DNA from: Cyanobacteriota bacterium
Lineage (GTDB): Bacteria; Cyanobacteriota; Cyanobacteriia; Phormidesmidales; Phormidesmidaceae
NCBI GenBank assembly: GCA_027483425.1
Contig: JAIXUR010000301.1
Coordinates: 1 to 14,630 of the forward strand
Length of the DNA stretch: 14,630 bases
Reading direction: 5' to 3'
Shown here: positions 6,828 to 13,828 of the stretch, one piece after another
Layout of the letters: every line of letters begins with the position of its first letter
Numbering within the stretch: the stretch's first letter is position 1
The notes under the pieces: model-generated
Seen by the model: the letters and a program-made list of their open reading frames with translations, nothing else
The model's database searches: none
What the model was told of the DNA's origin: nothing
Program-made: the position numbers and the translations under genes

Positions 6828-7286
6828 ATGGCAAAACGGGTACAGGTAGTTCTCCGAGAAGATATTCGCAAGTTAGGGTACGACGGCGACCTGGTGGAGG
6901 TGGCCCCTGGCTATGCACGTAATTATCTTATCCCTAACGGGAAAGCCGTGCGCACCACCCCTGGCGTACTGAAGCAGGTCGAGCGGCGGCGTGAGGCTCA
7001 AAAGCAGCGGTTGCTGGAAATTAAGCAGGCGGCCGAGGCCACCAAGACGGCCCTAGACACCATTGGTATGTTCACCATTCAAAAGCCGGTGGGCGAAAAC
7101 GAGGCCATTTTCGGTACCGTCACCTCCGCCGATGTAGCGGACGTGATCAAGTCCCTCGCCAGCAAAGAGGTCGACCGCCGGGATATCTCGGTGCCAGACA
7201 TCAACAAGCTGGGTGAGTACCAGGCCGAGGTGAAGCTACACCCCGAGGTGACGGCCACGGTTAATCTGCGCGTGATTGCCGAATAG
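6828..7286 (+). CDS. rplI: 50S ribosomal protein bL9
   Basis: Structural protein of the large ribosomal subunit that binds 23S rRNA near the L1 stalk. The 152-residue length is typical. The N-terminal RNA-binding domain carries the L9 signature from GYDGDLVEV through APGYARNYLIPNGKAV (about residues 18-42). A long charged connecting helix (about 48-75, QVERRREAQKQRLLEIKQ) leads to the C-terminal domain (about 82-150), which contains GENEAIFGTVTSADV and KLGEYQAEVKLHPEV. ATG 6828 begins at the conserved MAKRVQVVL; the upstream region is A-rich (AGAAAAATC) rather than a strong SD. It appears monocistronic, with its own promoter and a very strong terminator. No anomalies. Confidence 0.98.
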   Translation: MAKRVQVVLREDIRKLGYDGDLVEVAPGYARNYLIPNGKAVRTTPGVLKQVERRREAQKQRLLEIKQAAEATKTALDTIGMFTIQKPVGENEAIFGTVTSADVADVIKSLASKEVDRRDISVPDINKLGEYQAEVKLHPEVTATVNLRVIAE

Positions 7287-7312
7287 GCCCAATCACCCGT
7301 TTTAATCCTCCC

Positions 7313-7352
7313 AGAGACGGAGGGCAATGATTTGCCCTCCGTCTCTGTTTTT
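7313..7352 (+). terminator. Strong Rho-independent terminator of rplI
   Basis: AGAGACGGAGGGCAA (7313-7327) and its perfect complement (7332-7346) make a 15-bp stem with loop TGAT, followed by GTTTTTGG. It also separates rplI from the convergent hicAB pair. Confidence 0.95.
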
Positions 7353-7384
7353 GGTTCAGCCCTACCCTGACGGGAATCGGCTAT

Positions 7385-7801
7385 TCAAGATCTCGTCTGG
7401 ATGGAATGATTGGCCATATATTCCAAGGATGCTTCGGCCAGGAACGCAGATCGACTTCCGCCTTGTCCACTTACGAAGCGATCAATCTTGCTTAAAACGT
7501 TCTCAGGCATTGAAATATTGATACGCTTTGTAGCTCCTGATAAATTTGACAAGTCAATATCTACAACAGCAAAAATCCCATCATCATAATCAGGATTATG
7601 TATGTGGTCTTCAGAAGGCTTTGGTGTAGGTAGTTCTTCGTCGTCGGCAAACAACGCTTCTACATGACACTCTATGGCCTCAACGCTGTTAGAAAGTGCT
7701 TGATCTAAAGTATCTCCAGCCGAAAAACACCCTGGCAAATCAGGCACAGTGACTCCATAGTCACTATTGTCATCTTTGTGAATTACAACGACATAACGCA
7801 T
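7385..7801 (-). CDS. hicB: HicB-family antitoxin
   Basis: Antitoxin that binds and inhibits HicA and usually represses the operon. It has 138 residues. The N-terminal partial RNase H-like HicB domain (about 1-60) shows YVVVIHKDDNSDYGVTVPDLPGCFSAGDT in its opening third, the classic pattern with the conserved PDLPGC core. A linker (60-90) leads to a ribbon-helix-helix DNA-binding domain (about 91-130: KRINISMPENVLSKID, then SRSAFLAEA). It lies 39 bases downstream of hicA on the same strand, the toxin-first order usual for this family. The start ATG has no strong SD, suggesting translation may depend on hicA. GC is clearly below the surroundings (23 of 60 in row 7561-7620), which suggests horizontal acquisition. 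Confidence 0.93.
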   Translation of the reverse strand: MRYVVVIHKDDNSDYGVTVPDLPGCFSAGDTLDQALSNSVEAIECHVEALFADDEELPTPKPSEDHIHNPDYDDGIFAVVDIDLSNLSGATKRINISMPENVLSKIDRFVSGQGGSRSAFLAEASLEYMANHSIQTRS

Positions 7802-7840
7802 GGTTTTCTAGGGTCATAAATGCCAGGCCTGTGAAAAGCT

Positions 7841-8038
7841 TCAATCAGACGGGGGCCATTTCCATCCGGCCTGCTTAAATATGCTGCGAACCGTGCCTAG
7901 AGGCAAGTCCTTTTTTGGGTGAGGGACAGTAACACGACCTGGGCGGGTTGGGTGCTTAAACTGCTGATGACTGCCCCGAACATTGACGAGAACCCAGTCA
8001 TCTTTCTTTAGTCTGGAGATAATGTCTCCACTTTTCAT
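7841..8038 (-). CDS. hicA: HicA-family mRNA interferase toxin
   Basis: Small double-stranded-RNA-binding-fold toxin of 65 residues that cleaves mRNA in a ribosome-independent way when free of HicB. Seen: a basic N-terminus MKSGDIISRLKKDDW, then RGSHQQFKHP (21-30), where His24 matches the catalytic histidine of HicA, and VTVPHPKKDLPLGTVRSIFKQAG (about 36-58), typical of the family. Length is standard and the active-site motif is intact, so it is probably functional. It is first in a two-gene unit with hicB. The ATG at 8038 follows the tandem repeat listed separately; SD is weak (GAG, 3 bases before the ATG on the coding strand). Confidence 0.93.
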   Translation of the reverse strand: MKSGDIISRLKKDDWVLVNVRGSHQQFKHPTRPGRVTVPHPKKDLPLGTVRSIFKQAGWKWPPSD

Positions 8039-8049
8039 AACTCAACGCC

Positions 8050-8083
8050 TATACACACTATACACACTCCCTAAGCGCTTGGG
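8050..8083 (-). promoter_or_regulatory. Candidate hicAB operator: tandem 9-mer plus palindrome
   Basis: Plus-strand TATACACAC occurs twice in tandem (8050-8058, 8059-8067), reading GTGTGTATA twice on the coding strand and embedding TATAGT and TATAGG as possible -10 boxes. Next to it, CCTAAGCGCTTGGG (8070-8083) is a palindrome with one mismatched pair around AAGCGCTT. The site starts 12 bases upstream of the hicA ATG. HicB ribbon-helix-helix proteins commonly bind short repeated sites at the operon promoter, so this is the obvious target; binding is inferred. Confidence 0.45.
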
Positions 8084-8238
8084 TTACTCACAGGCATTCA
8101 ATATGGGACAGAAGACCGATGGGGAGCTAGCACTTAAGAGTATTCCATCGCATAGAATATCCCGATTGCAGGAACTAGACGCCTGTAGGCGAGGCCGTTT
8201 AGGCTAATCCCTGGACGAGATATGAGCAGGAACACTCT

Positions 8239-10254
8239 CTAACTCAGGTCCACCTGGGGAGCCAGCGAGGGCGATTCTACCAGGGTGGGGGCGATGGCGG
8301 CGATCGCTAAATCCTTATCCACCTCACTGTGGGTAGCATTCTCTGCCGCCACCGCGATCGCCTCGGGCTGGTACGCCGCCACGTCAAACCAGAAGGTAGT
8401 GCCGATGCCCACTTCGCTCACTAGGTGCACTTCGCTGCTGTGCTTTTCGATAATGTTTTTGACAATGGAGAGGCCTAGGCCCGTGCCCTCCAGGGTATGG
8501 ACCCGATTTTCGACCCGGAAGAAGCGATCGAAGATGGCCTGTTGATCCTCTGGGGCAATGCCAATGCCCGTGTCCGAGATTTCTATGCGAACGTAGCTCT
8601 CCTCGTTGGGGTCATTCCCGCAGGGAAGAATCTGGTGGGCTCGCAGCATGACCTGGCCACCGGGCTCGGTGAACTTCAGGGCATTGCCTACCAGATTGCT
8701 AAACACTTGGAGCAGCAGATCGTAGTTGCCAATCACCGCCGGTAGATTGGGTTCGACATCGTGGAGTAACTCGACTTTTTTATCTCTGGCATTCAGGCGA
8801 TGGGTGCGCAGGGTCTGCTCAATGGGCTGAATGATATCTACTGCTTCGAGCTGGTACTGGCGGCTCGACTCTAGACGCGACAGATCCAGAACATCGTTGA
8901 CCAGGCGAGTAAGGCGATCGGTTTCATGGTTGGCGGTTTCGAGAAATTCTTTGCGCTCGCCATCGCTCAGGTCTTCGCCATACTCGTGCAGGGTTTCAAT
9001 AAATGACTTGATATTGAACAGCGGCGTGCGCAGCTCGTGGGAGACATTGCTAATAAACTGGGCCTTAGCCTCGTTGAGAGCCGCCTCGCGGGTAATATCC
9101 TGCACGGTGATGGCCAGTCCCTTGACATTCTCCTTCGCCTGATCGAGCACGGTGTTGAGCAAAATGCGCAGGGTGCGGTTGACGGGATCGGTCAGGGGCA
9201 CCCGAAACTCCATGGCCTCGGCCTCGCCTTTGACCGCTTGAAACAGGGGCCGGGTCAACTGCACCCGCACTGGAGCGGGGAAATGCTCCAGGATGTTTTT
9301 TCCATCTAGGATCTGGTTATCCCAACCGAAGATGCGGCGGGCTGTGGGGTTAACCAGCACCGCATGCATGTCGCTATCGAGCAAAATGGCCCCATCGGCA
9401 ATGGTCGAAACCAGGGTCTCGAGCTTGGCTTTTTCAGCGGTTAGCTCCTCGATATTTTGCTCTTCGTAGCGCTCTAGGCGCTCGGCCATGTCGTTGAAGC
9501 TATAGATCAATTCCCCCAGTTCGCCTCCCAGGGGTAGGTCAACCCGCTGCTTAAAGTTGCCATCGGCGATATTTCTGACCCCCAACAGCAGCTCTTTAAT
9601 CGGCTGGGTAATGGTCAGGGCATTGAACACCGCTCCCAAAATCACCATCACCCAGATGGAGACAAACACGGCAATGGTGACATCCCGCGTCAGATTGGAG
9701 GAGGCCACAACGGTGGGATTTGGGTTAATGCCCAGGGCCAAGACGCCCAAATAGGTGCCGTTGTAGTTCAGGGGCACAAATACGTCGGTGACCTCGCCCG
9801 CAGGGGTGAGGTGCTGGCGAACTAAGGGGCGATCGGTGTTTTGGGCATAGCCCTCGGGCAGCTGCATGCGCCGCCGCAGGGTGAGAGAACTTTGTACCGC
9901 CGCTTCGGAGAAGGGAATGCCAAAGAAGATATCGCCGTTTTCGTCGGCATACAGCATATAACGCACGCTAGAGGTGCTCTGGTAAAAGCTGTAGGAAAAT
10001 CGGGCTAGCTCGGTGCGATCGGCTGTATCGACCAGAGGGGCAACGTTGGCCGCCAGCAGTAGCCCCAGGTCGCGGGCAAAACGGGTGTCGTTGAGGCGGG
10101 CATCCATTTGGATGGTGTTGACGGCCCAAAAGGTGAGGGCACTGGTGATCAGCGACACCACCAGCGTAGCCCCGGCCATGAGCCGGGTTTGGAGGGTGAA
10201 ATCGCCCCACCAGAGCAGGAAGATATTGCGAATTTTAGCCAGGAGCCTAATCAA
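8239..10254 (-). CDS. nblS: Membrane sensor histidine kinase, NblS/Hik33 (DspA) type
   Basis: Conserved cyanobacterial kinase that controls responses to high light, nutrient, cold and osmotic stress, including phycobilisome degradation, through RpaB-type regulators. It has 671 residues. Order: TM1 about 27-49, extracytoplasmic sensor about 50-190, TM2 about 192-212, HAMP about 213-265, short coiled coil about 266-280, PAS about 276-390, HisKA with VSHELRTP (404-411; phospho-acceptor His406), and HATPase with N-box Asn520/Asn524, DTGIGI (561-566) and GTGLGL (590-595). The stretch SSNLTRDVTIAVF before TM2 matches my memory of Hik33 closely. Start is TTG at 10254: an in-frame TAA lies upstream with no ATG between, and the resulting N-terminus aligns with family members. 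There is no visible SD. The tail after about 628 is Ala/Val-rich and poorly conserved. An uncharacterised gene lies 58 bases upstream on the same strand. Confidence 0.93.
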   Translation of the reverse strand: MIRLLAKIRNIFLLWWGDFTLQTRLMAGATLVVSLITSALTFWAVNTIQMDARLNDTRFARDLGLLLAANVAPLVDTADRTELARFSYSFYQSTSSVRYMLYADENGDIFFGIPFSEAAVQSSLTLRRRMQLPEGYAQNTDRPLVRQHLTPAGEVTDVFVPLNYNGTYLGVLALGINPNPTVVASSNLTRDVTIAVFVSIWVMVILGAVFNALTITQPIKELLLGVRNIADGNFKQRVDLPLGGELGELIYSFNDMAERLERYEEQNIEELTAEKAKLETLVSTIADGAILLDSDMHAVLVNPTARRIFGWDNQILDGKNILEHFPAPVRVQLTRPLFQAVKGEAEAMEFRVPLTDPVNRTLRILLNTVLDQAKENVKGLAITVQDITREAALNEAKAQFISNVSHELRTPLFNIKSFIETLHEYGEDLSDGERKEFLETANHETDRLTRLVNDVLDLSRLESSRQYQLEAVDIIQPIEQTLRTHRLNARDKKVELLHDVEPNLPAVIGNYDLLLQVFSNLVGNALKFTEPGGQVMLRAHQILPCGNDPNEESYVRIEISDTGIGIAPEDQQAIFDRFFRVENRVHTLEGTGLGLSIVKNIIEKHSSEVHLVSEVGIGTTFWFDVAAYQPEAIAVAAENATHSEVDKDLAIAAIAPTLVESPSLAPQVDLS

Positions 10255-10312
10255 AAGTATGCTGAATGCCAGATGTTAAATGCAGACTTTATTCTGGCAT
10301 GTTCTTCACATC

Positions 10313-10657
10313 TTAGTCGTCAAACAGGGTTTCAAACTCGTGGCGGAGGCTGTCGTAGTTGACAACACGGGCCACGATCAGGTTTTGGTCTCCCTGGGCG
10401 ATCGCCAATTGCTGCTTCCAGTGGCGAATGTCAGTGTCTTGGCTCAACCAAAAGGCAACAATGGTGCCTACGATCGCATCCCAATCCCAGTCGGGTTTGC
10501 GGTGCACAGCTTCGGTCGCTTCGATAAAGGCATCAAGGGTGCAGCAGTAGCTGCCCAAAAAGGCCTGGCTGCGCTTGCGCGTGGTCTCAACCCGCTGCTG
10601 GTGCTGAAAGAATTGCAGCACCGGGGCAATGCCAATGATGTCAAAGCTGTAGCTCAT
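10313..10657 (-). CDS. Uncharacterised protein upstream of nblS, 114 aa
   Basis: No function recognised. The sequence is soluble, lacks signal or membrane segments, is Trp/His/Asp-rich (WDWDAIVGTIVAFWLSQD at about 58-75) and ends in SLRHEFETLFDD, typical of a compact helical protein. I have a vague impression of similar cyanobacterial hypothetical proteins beginning MSYSFDIIG, but cannot confirm it. It lies 58 bases upstream of nblS in the same direction, so co-transcription is possible. The opposite strand has an open frame of 127 codons (10280-10663), but its composition, rich in Gly/Ala/Val without a clear fold pattern, looks like a shadow. The ATG at 10657 has no strong SD. Confidence 0.6.
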   Translation of the reverse strand: MSYSFDIIGIAPVLQFFQHQQRVETTRKRSQAFLGSYCCTLDAFIEATEAVHRKPDWDWDAIVGTIVAFWLSQDTDIRHWKQQLAIAQGDQNLIVARVVNYDSLRHEFETLFDD

Positions 10658-11053
10658 GGCTAGTACAGATGAAGCAAGTTAGACCATATTGTAGGCAGTT
10701 CTCCCCCAAGAGTTGTTCTTGGGCAACGGTTTTGGCATGATTTGGGTGATTTGGGGTATCAGTTCAACCGCCAGCCAGGGTCAAATCGCGTCAGTGACCC
10801 CCATCACACCTGGCTAAAACCTCAAGCGCAGCCCAGTTCCCATCCAGCTTCGATAAAGATGCCGGGAATAAGCATGACACCGCTCCGCCCCTAGGGCATT
10901 CTGAATACATAAAGCAAGACGAGCTTCACGCGAGCTATAGCAAACGTTCTATACAAAGTAACCCCCGCAGCCAAGGCCGCGGGGGTTATTTGATCCTAAT
11001 AGTCATCCTGCGACGCAACCCAGAGGTTGGCTCGGTCCAGGGCAACGGGATGC
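10658..11053. other. Intergenic region with several hairpins
   Basis: No gene seen in these 396 bases. CCCAAGA/TCTTGGG (10705-10711 with 10717-10723) forms a 7-bp hairpin that would fall in the 5' region of the 10657 gene. AGCCAGG (10773-10779) pairs with CCTGGCT (10809-10815), while the overlapping GGGTCA (10778-10783) pairs with TGACCC (10795-10800); the inner and outer stems share two G residues. A terminator at 10959-10988 is listed separately. No recognisable conserved RNA. Confidence 0.5.
10959..10988 (-). terminator. Terminator downstream of the small secreted-protein gene
   Basis: TAACCCCCGC (10959-10968) and GCGGGGGTTA (10979-10988) make a perfect 10-bp stem, with GCC/GGC able to extend it internally. 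Reading the minus strand, ACTTTGT follows; reading plus, TTTGATC follows. Both T-tracts are short, so it may work in both directions. It sits about 65 bases after the stop of the 11054-11350 gene. Confidence 0.65.
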
Positions 11054-11350
11054 CTACTGGCCGCTGCTCACGCAGGTCAATACCCCTTCTTTTTGACCCG
11101 CATTGCCGCTCATGGTGCGCACCGTCATCGATGGCTCAAAGCCCGGATAGCAGCGAGCCAATACCGTATCGCTGCTACGAGTCACGTACAGAACGCTGAC
11201 GGGATTGCCATTGAGAATAGCCGGTACCAAGCGCGGTGCCTCGGCGGCGGTCGATAGCGCCGGGGCGGGCCGCAGCAGGCTCAGGCCCACCAAGACCAGC
11301 GCAGTCACCATGGCGATCATGACCGAAACCCTAGGAAATAGCTGACGCAT
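11054..11350 (-). CDS. Small secreted protein with two cysteines, unknown function
   Basis: Unrecognised protein of 98 residues. The N-terminus MRQLFPRVSV plus the hydrophobic core MIAMVTALVLVGLSLL (11-26) is a good signal peptide, with cleavage plausible after PAPA (about 31) or TAA (about 36). The mature region of about 62-67 residues contains only two cysteines, Cys67 (ARCYPGF) and Cys93 (LTCVSS), which could form a disulfide in the periplasm. The frame is open much further upstream, but through inverted-repeat DNA. I prefer ATG 11350 because GGAG lies 9 bases before it; ATG 11365, five codons upstream with AGGG as SD, is the alternative. No known domain seen. Confidence 0.6.
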   Translation of the reverse strand: MRQLFPRVSVMIAMVTALVLVGLSLLRPAPALSTAAEAPRLVPAILNGNPVSVLYVTRSSDTVLARCYPGFEPSMTVRTMSGNAGQKEGVLTCVSSGQ

Positions 11351-11411
11351 TGTTGAAGTCTCCATACGTTTCCCTAGGCCTAATCTACCATCCCAGAGGA
11401 CTACCTCAAGG

Positions 11412-11487
11412 GAGGCCCTGGGGCCTCGGTCAGGAGTCAGGAGCCAGAAGCCAGCATTAAGCTCTTGCCTAACTTCTGACTCCTGAC
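11412..11487. repeat. Inverted-repeat cluster (GAGGCCC and GTCAGGAGTCAG types)
   Basis: GAGGCCC-TG-GGGCCTC (11412-11427) is a perfect palindrome. Immediately after, GTCAGGAGTCAG (11429-11440) has its exact inverse CTGACTCCTGAC at 11476-11487, and the internal AGTCAGGAGCCAGAAG (11435-11450) pairs at 15 of 16 positions with 11473-11488. The resulting stem-loop has alternative registers. The GTCAGGAGTCAG motif resembles dispersed short repeats common between genes of filamentous cyanobacteria; that family link is from memory. Confidence 0.7.
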
Positions 11488-11532
11488 TCACTAGAGAGGC
11501 TATCGAATGGCTAATCCCTAGAACGTCGGTAC

Positions 11533-11600
11533 AGAAACCCGGTTTCTCGGCCAGAATGCAAGTCATATCGTTAGCGCAGCGACGAAGAAACCGGGTTTTT
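11533..11600. repeat. AGAAACCGGGTTTCT-type inverted repeat pair
   Basis: AGAAACCCGGTTTCT (11533-11547) and AGAAACCGGGTTTTT (11586-11600) lie in inverse orientation; 13 bases pair perfectly (11535-11547 with 11586-11598). Each copy is also nearly self-complementary. This sequence type is a familiar dispersed intergenic repeat of cyanobacteria, as I recall. It lies about 20 bases past the ahcY stop and may act as a 3' stem-loop, but no T-tract follows on the minus strand. Confidence 0.7.
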
Positions 11601-11620
11601 AGCCATACTATACCGGTGCT

Positions 11621-12895
11621 CTAGGTACCCATGGTCCAGGAGTTGATATAGATCTCCTGCTCGGGGGTGAGGCTATCGACTTCAATACCCATGGCCACTA
11701 GCTTCAGCCGGGCGATCTCCTTATCTACCGCTTCGGGGATGGAGTGCAGGCCGGGGGCCAGAGCGCCCTGATTCTTCACCAGGTACTCGCAGGCTAGGGC
11801 TTGGTTAGCAAAGCTCATGTCCATGACCGCGCTGGGGTGGCCTTCGGCGGCGGCCAGGTTGACCAGGCGGCCTTCGCCCAGCACGATCACCGACTTGCCG
11901 TTGGTGAGGTGGTACTGCTGGGTGAAGTTGCGCACCTGCTTCACTTCGGTGGCCATCGCACCTAGGGCTGCTAGGTCGATTTCAATGTCGAAGTGGCCCG
12001 AGTTACAGACCATTGCCCCATCTTTCATCGCCTCGAAGTGCTCGCGGCGAATGACGTGCTTGTTGCCGGTCACGGTAATAAATAGGTCGCCCACGATCGC
12101 AGCCTGGGCCATGGGCATTACCCGGTAGCCATCCATCACCGCTTCGATCGCCCGCACCGGGTCGATCTCAGTGACAATCACGTTGGCTCCCATGCCGCTG
12201 GCCCGCATGGCGGTGCCTTTGCCGCACCAGCCGTAGCCTGCCACCACAATGGTTTTACCCGCCAGCAGGACGTTGGTAGCGCGAATAATGCCGTCGAGGG
12301 TTGACTGGCCGGTGCCATAGCGGTTGTCAAAAAAGTGCTTGGTGTCGGCATCGTTGACGTTCATGGCGGGGAAACTGAGCACCCCATCTTTGAACATCGC
12401 CTTGAGACGAACGATGCCGGTGGTGGTTTCTTCCGTGGTGCCAATGATGTCGGCCAGCTGGGCCTGGCGCTCTTGCACCAGGGTCGCGACTACGTCGCTG
12501 CCGTCATCAATAATGATGTTGGGACGATGGTCGAGGGCAGTTTCGACATGGCGATGGTAGGTGGCGCTGTCTTCACCTCTGAGGGCAAAGACGGGAATGC
12601 CGTAGTCGGCCACCAGGCTGGCGGCAACGTCATCCTGGGTAGATAGGGGGTTGCTGGCAATCAGCACCGCATCGGCCCCGGCGTTCTTGAGGGCGATCGC
12701 CAGGTGGGCGGTCTCGGTAGTGACGTGGCAGCAGGCCGAAATGCGAATGCCCGCCAGGGGCTTTTCTTGGGCAAAGCGGTCTTGAATTTGGCGCAGTACC
12801 GGCATTTCGCGCCCGGCCCACTCGATGCGCTGCTTGCCCTGGGCTGCCAGGGAAATGTCTTTGACGTCGTACTTAAACTGGAGTGTGGTGGTCAT
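11621..12895 (-). CDS. ahcY: Adenosylhomocysteinase (S-adenosylhomocysteine hydrolase)
   Basis: NAD-dependent cytosolic enzyme that splits S-adenosylhomocysteine into adenosine and homocysteine, keeping the SAM methylation cycle running. It has 424 residues, the shorter form without the roughly 40-residue insertion of many proteobacterial enzymes. Seen: ACCHVTTETAHL (54-65), EETTTG (155-160), NDADTKHFFDNRYGTGQS (181-198) including Lys186 and Asp190 of the active site, the NAD-binding GYGWCGKG (220-227), VTGNKHVI (275-282), CNSGHFDIEID (297-307) and EGHPSAVMDMSFANQ (351-365). All key residues are intact. Start ATG 12895 fits homologues; the upstream bases show no SD and no recognisable SAH riboswitch. 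It follows panB by 89 bases on the same strand. Confidence 0.98.
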   Translation of the reverse strand: MTTTLQFKYDVKDISLAAQGKQRIEWAGREMPVLRQIQDRFAQEKPLAGIRISACCHVTTETAHLAIALKNAGADAVLIASNPLSTQDDVAASLVADYGIPVFALRGEDSATYHRHVETALDHRPNIIIDDGSDVVATLVQERQAQLADIIGTTEETTTGIVRLKAMFKDGVLSFPAMNVNDADTKHFFDNRYGTGQSTLDGIIRATNVLLAGKTIVVAGYGWCGKGTAMRASGMGANVIVTEIDPVRAIEAVMDGYRVMPMAQAAIVGDLFITVTGNKHVIRREHFEAMKDGAMVCNSGHFDIEIDLAALGAMATEVKQVRNFTQQYHLTNGKSVIVLGEGRLVNLAAAEGHPSAVMDMSFANQALACEYLVKNQGALAPGLHSIPEAVDKEIARLKLVAMGIEVDSLTPEQEIYINSWTMGT

Positions 12896-12984
12896 AGTTT
12901 AGGGATTAACCGTAATGAATTGTCGGTCGCGTTTGGGTCGTCTTGGGGTTGTTTTGGGGTCAGGTTTTCTAGCTTAACGGAATT

Positions 12985-13773
12985 TCATCCAGGGTACTGT
13001 CCCGATCGCACCTCCCCACAAAACTGCTGAGCGGCGTCAATGGCCTGCTGGCGCAGGTTGGTGTAGACCTTGGCAAAGGGCGGCTGCCAGGCCGATAGCC
13101 CCAGTACATCTGCTGTGACCAGCACCTGGCCATCGCAGTGCACCCCAGCCCCAATGCCAATGGTGGGAATGACCAATGCCTTAGTAATATCGCGGGCCAG
13201 GTCGGCGGGGATGTGCTCGAGCACGATGGCAAAGGCCCCGGCCTGCTCTAGGTCTTGAGCCTCGGAGAGAATGCGATCGGCCTCTTTTTCTGTTTTGCCC
13301 TGCTTGCGAAAGCCGCCAAACTGGTTCACCGACTGGGGCGTCAGCCCCACATGCCCCATCACCGGAATGCCCCACTGCACCAGGCGATGCACGGTTTCAA
13401 GCACGCCCTCGTGCCCCCCTTCCAGCTTCACCGCCTGGGCCCCGGCTTCCTTCAGCATGCGCCCAGCGGTGCGAATGGCCTCCTCAATACTGATCTGGTA
13501 GCTGAGAAACGGCAGATCCACCACCATCAGGGCATTTTTTACCCCCCGCCGCACTGCCTTGGCGCAGATCAGCATGTCCTCTAGGGTCAGGGGCAGGGTG
13601 GTGTCGTAGCCCAGGGACACCATGGCCAGGGAATCGCCCACCAAGACAATGTCAGCCCCGGCAGCATCGACAATTTGGGCCGACATCACATCCCAGGCGG
13701 TGAGCACGGCGAGGGGCTGGGCGGGTGCGCCGGTCTGCTTCCACCGCAAGATTTTATCAACGCTGACGGCCAT
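12985..13773 (-). CDS. panB: 3-methyl-2-oxobutanoate hydroxymethyltransferase
   Basis: First step of pantothenate/CoA synthesis: transfers a hydroxymethyl group from 5,10-methylene-tetrahydrofolate to 2-oxoisovalerate, giving ketopantoate. It has 262 residues from the chosen start, normal for the family. Metal and substrate residues fall at expected spacings: Asp47 (LVGDSLAMV), Asp86 (VVDLPFLSY), Glu118 (VKLEGG) and catalytic Glu186 (VLEHIPA). HVGLTPQSVNQFGGFRKQG (141-159) and IGIGAG (205-210) are also typical. The frame is open upstream to 13848, but that would overlap the preceding gene; ATG 13773 starts at MAVSVDKILRWK, which matches family N-termini, with a weak AGG 8 bases before. Gaps are 55 bases from the upstream ATPase gene and 89 bases to ahcY, so an operon is plausible. 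Confidence 0.97.
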   Translation of the reverse strand: MAVSVDKILRWKQTGAPAQPLAVLTAWDVMSAQIVDAAGADIVLVGDSLAMVSLGYDTTLPLTLEDMLICAKAVRRGVKNALMVVDLPFLSYQISIEEAIRTAGRMLKEAGAQAVKLEGGHEGVLETVHRLVQWGIPVMGHVGLTPQSVNQFGGFRKQGKTEKEADRILSEAQDLEQAGAFAIVLEHIPADLARDITKALVIPTIGIGAGVHCDGQVLVTADVLGLSAWQPPFAKVYTNLRQQAIDAAQQFCGEVRSGQYPG

Positions 13774-13828
13774 GGCTATGCCTACAAAAGGGGTCTGGTT
13801 GCCAGAATAACAAACTGCGCTACCCCTC

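Noticed and set aside
10280..10663. 127-codon plus-strand frame opposite the uncharacterised gene upstream of nblS
   Set aside because: Composition suggests a shadow of the minus-strand gene, which has Trp/Asp-rich globular character and matches the direction of nblS.
11351..11566. N-terminal extension of the small secreted protein to 170 residues
   Set aside because: The extension reads through inverted-repeat DNA and would bury the clear signal peptide at position 73; ATG 11350 with GGAG is better.
12896..12984. Possible SAH riboswitch upstream of ahcY
   Set aside because: The bases contain repeated CCCCAA-type runs but not the conserved SAH aptamer core or paired stems that I could find.
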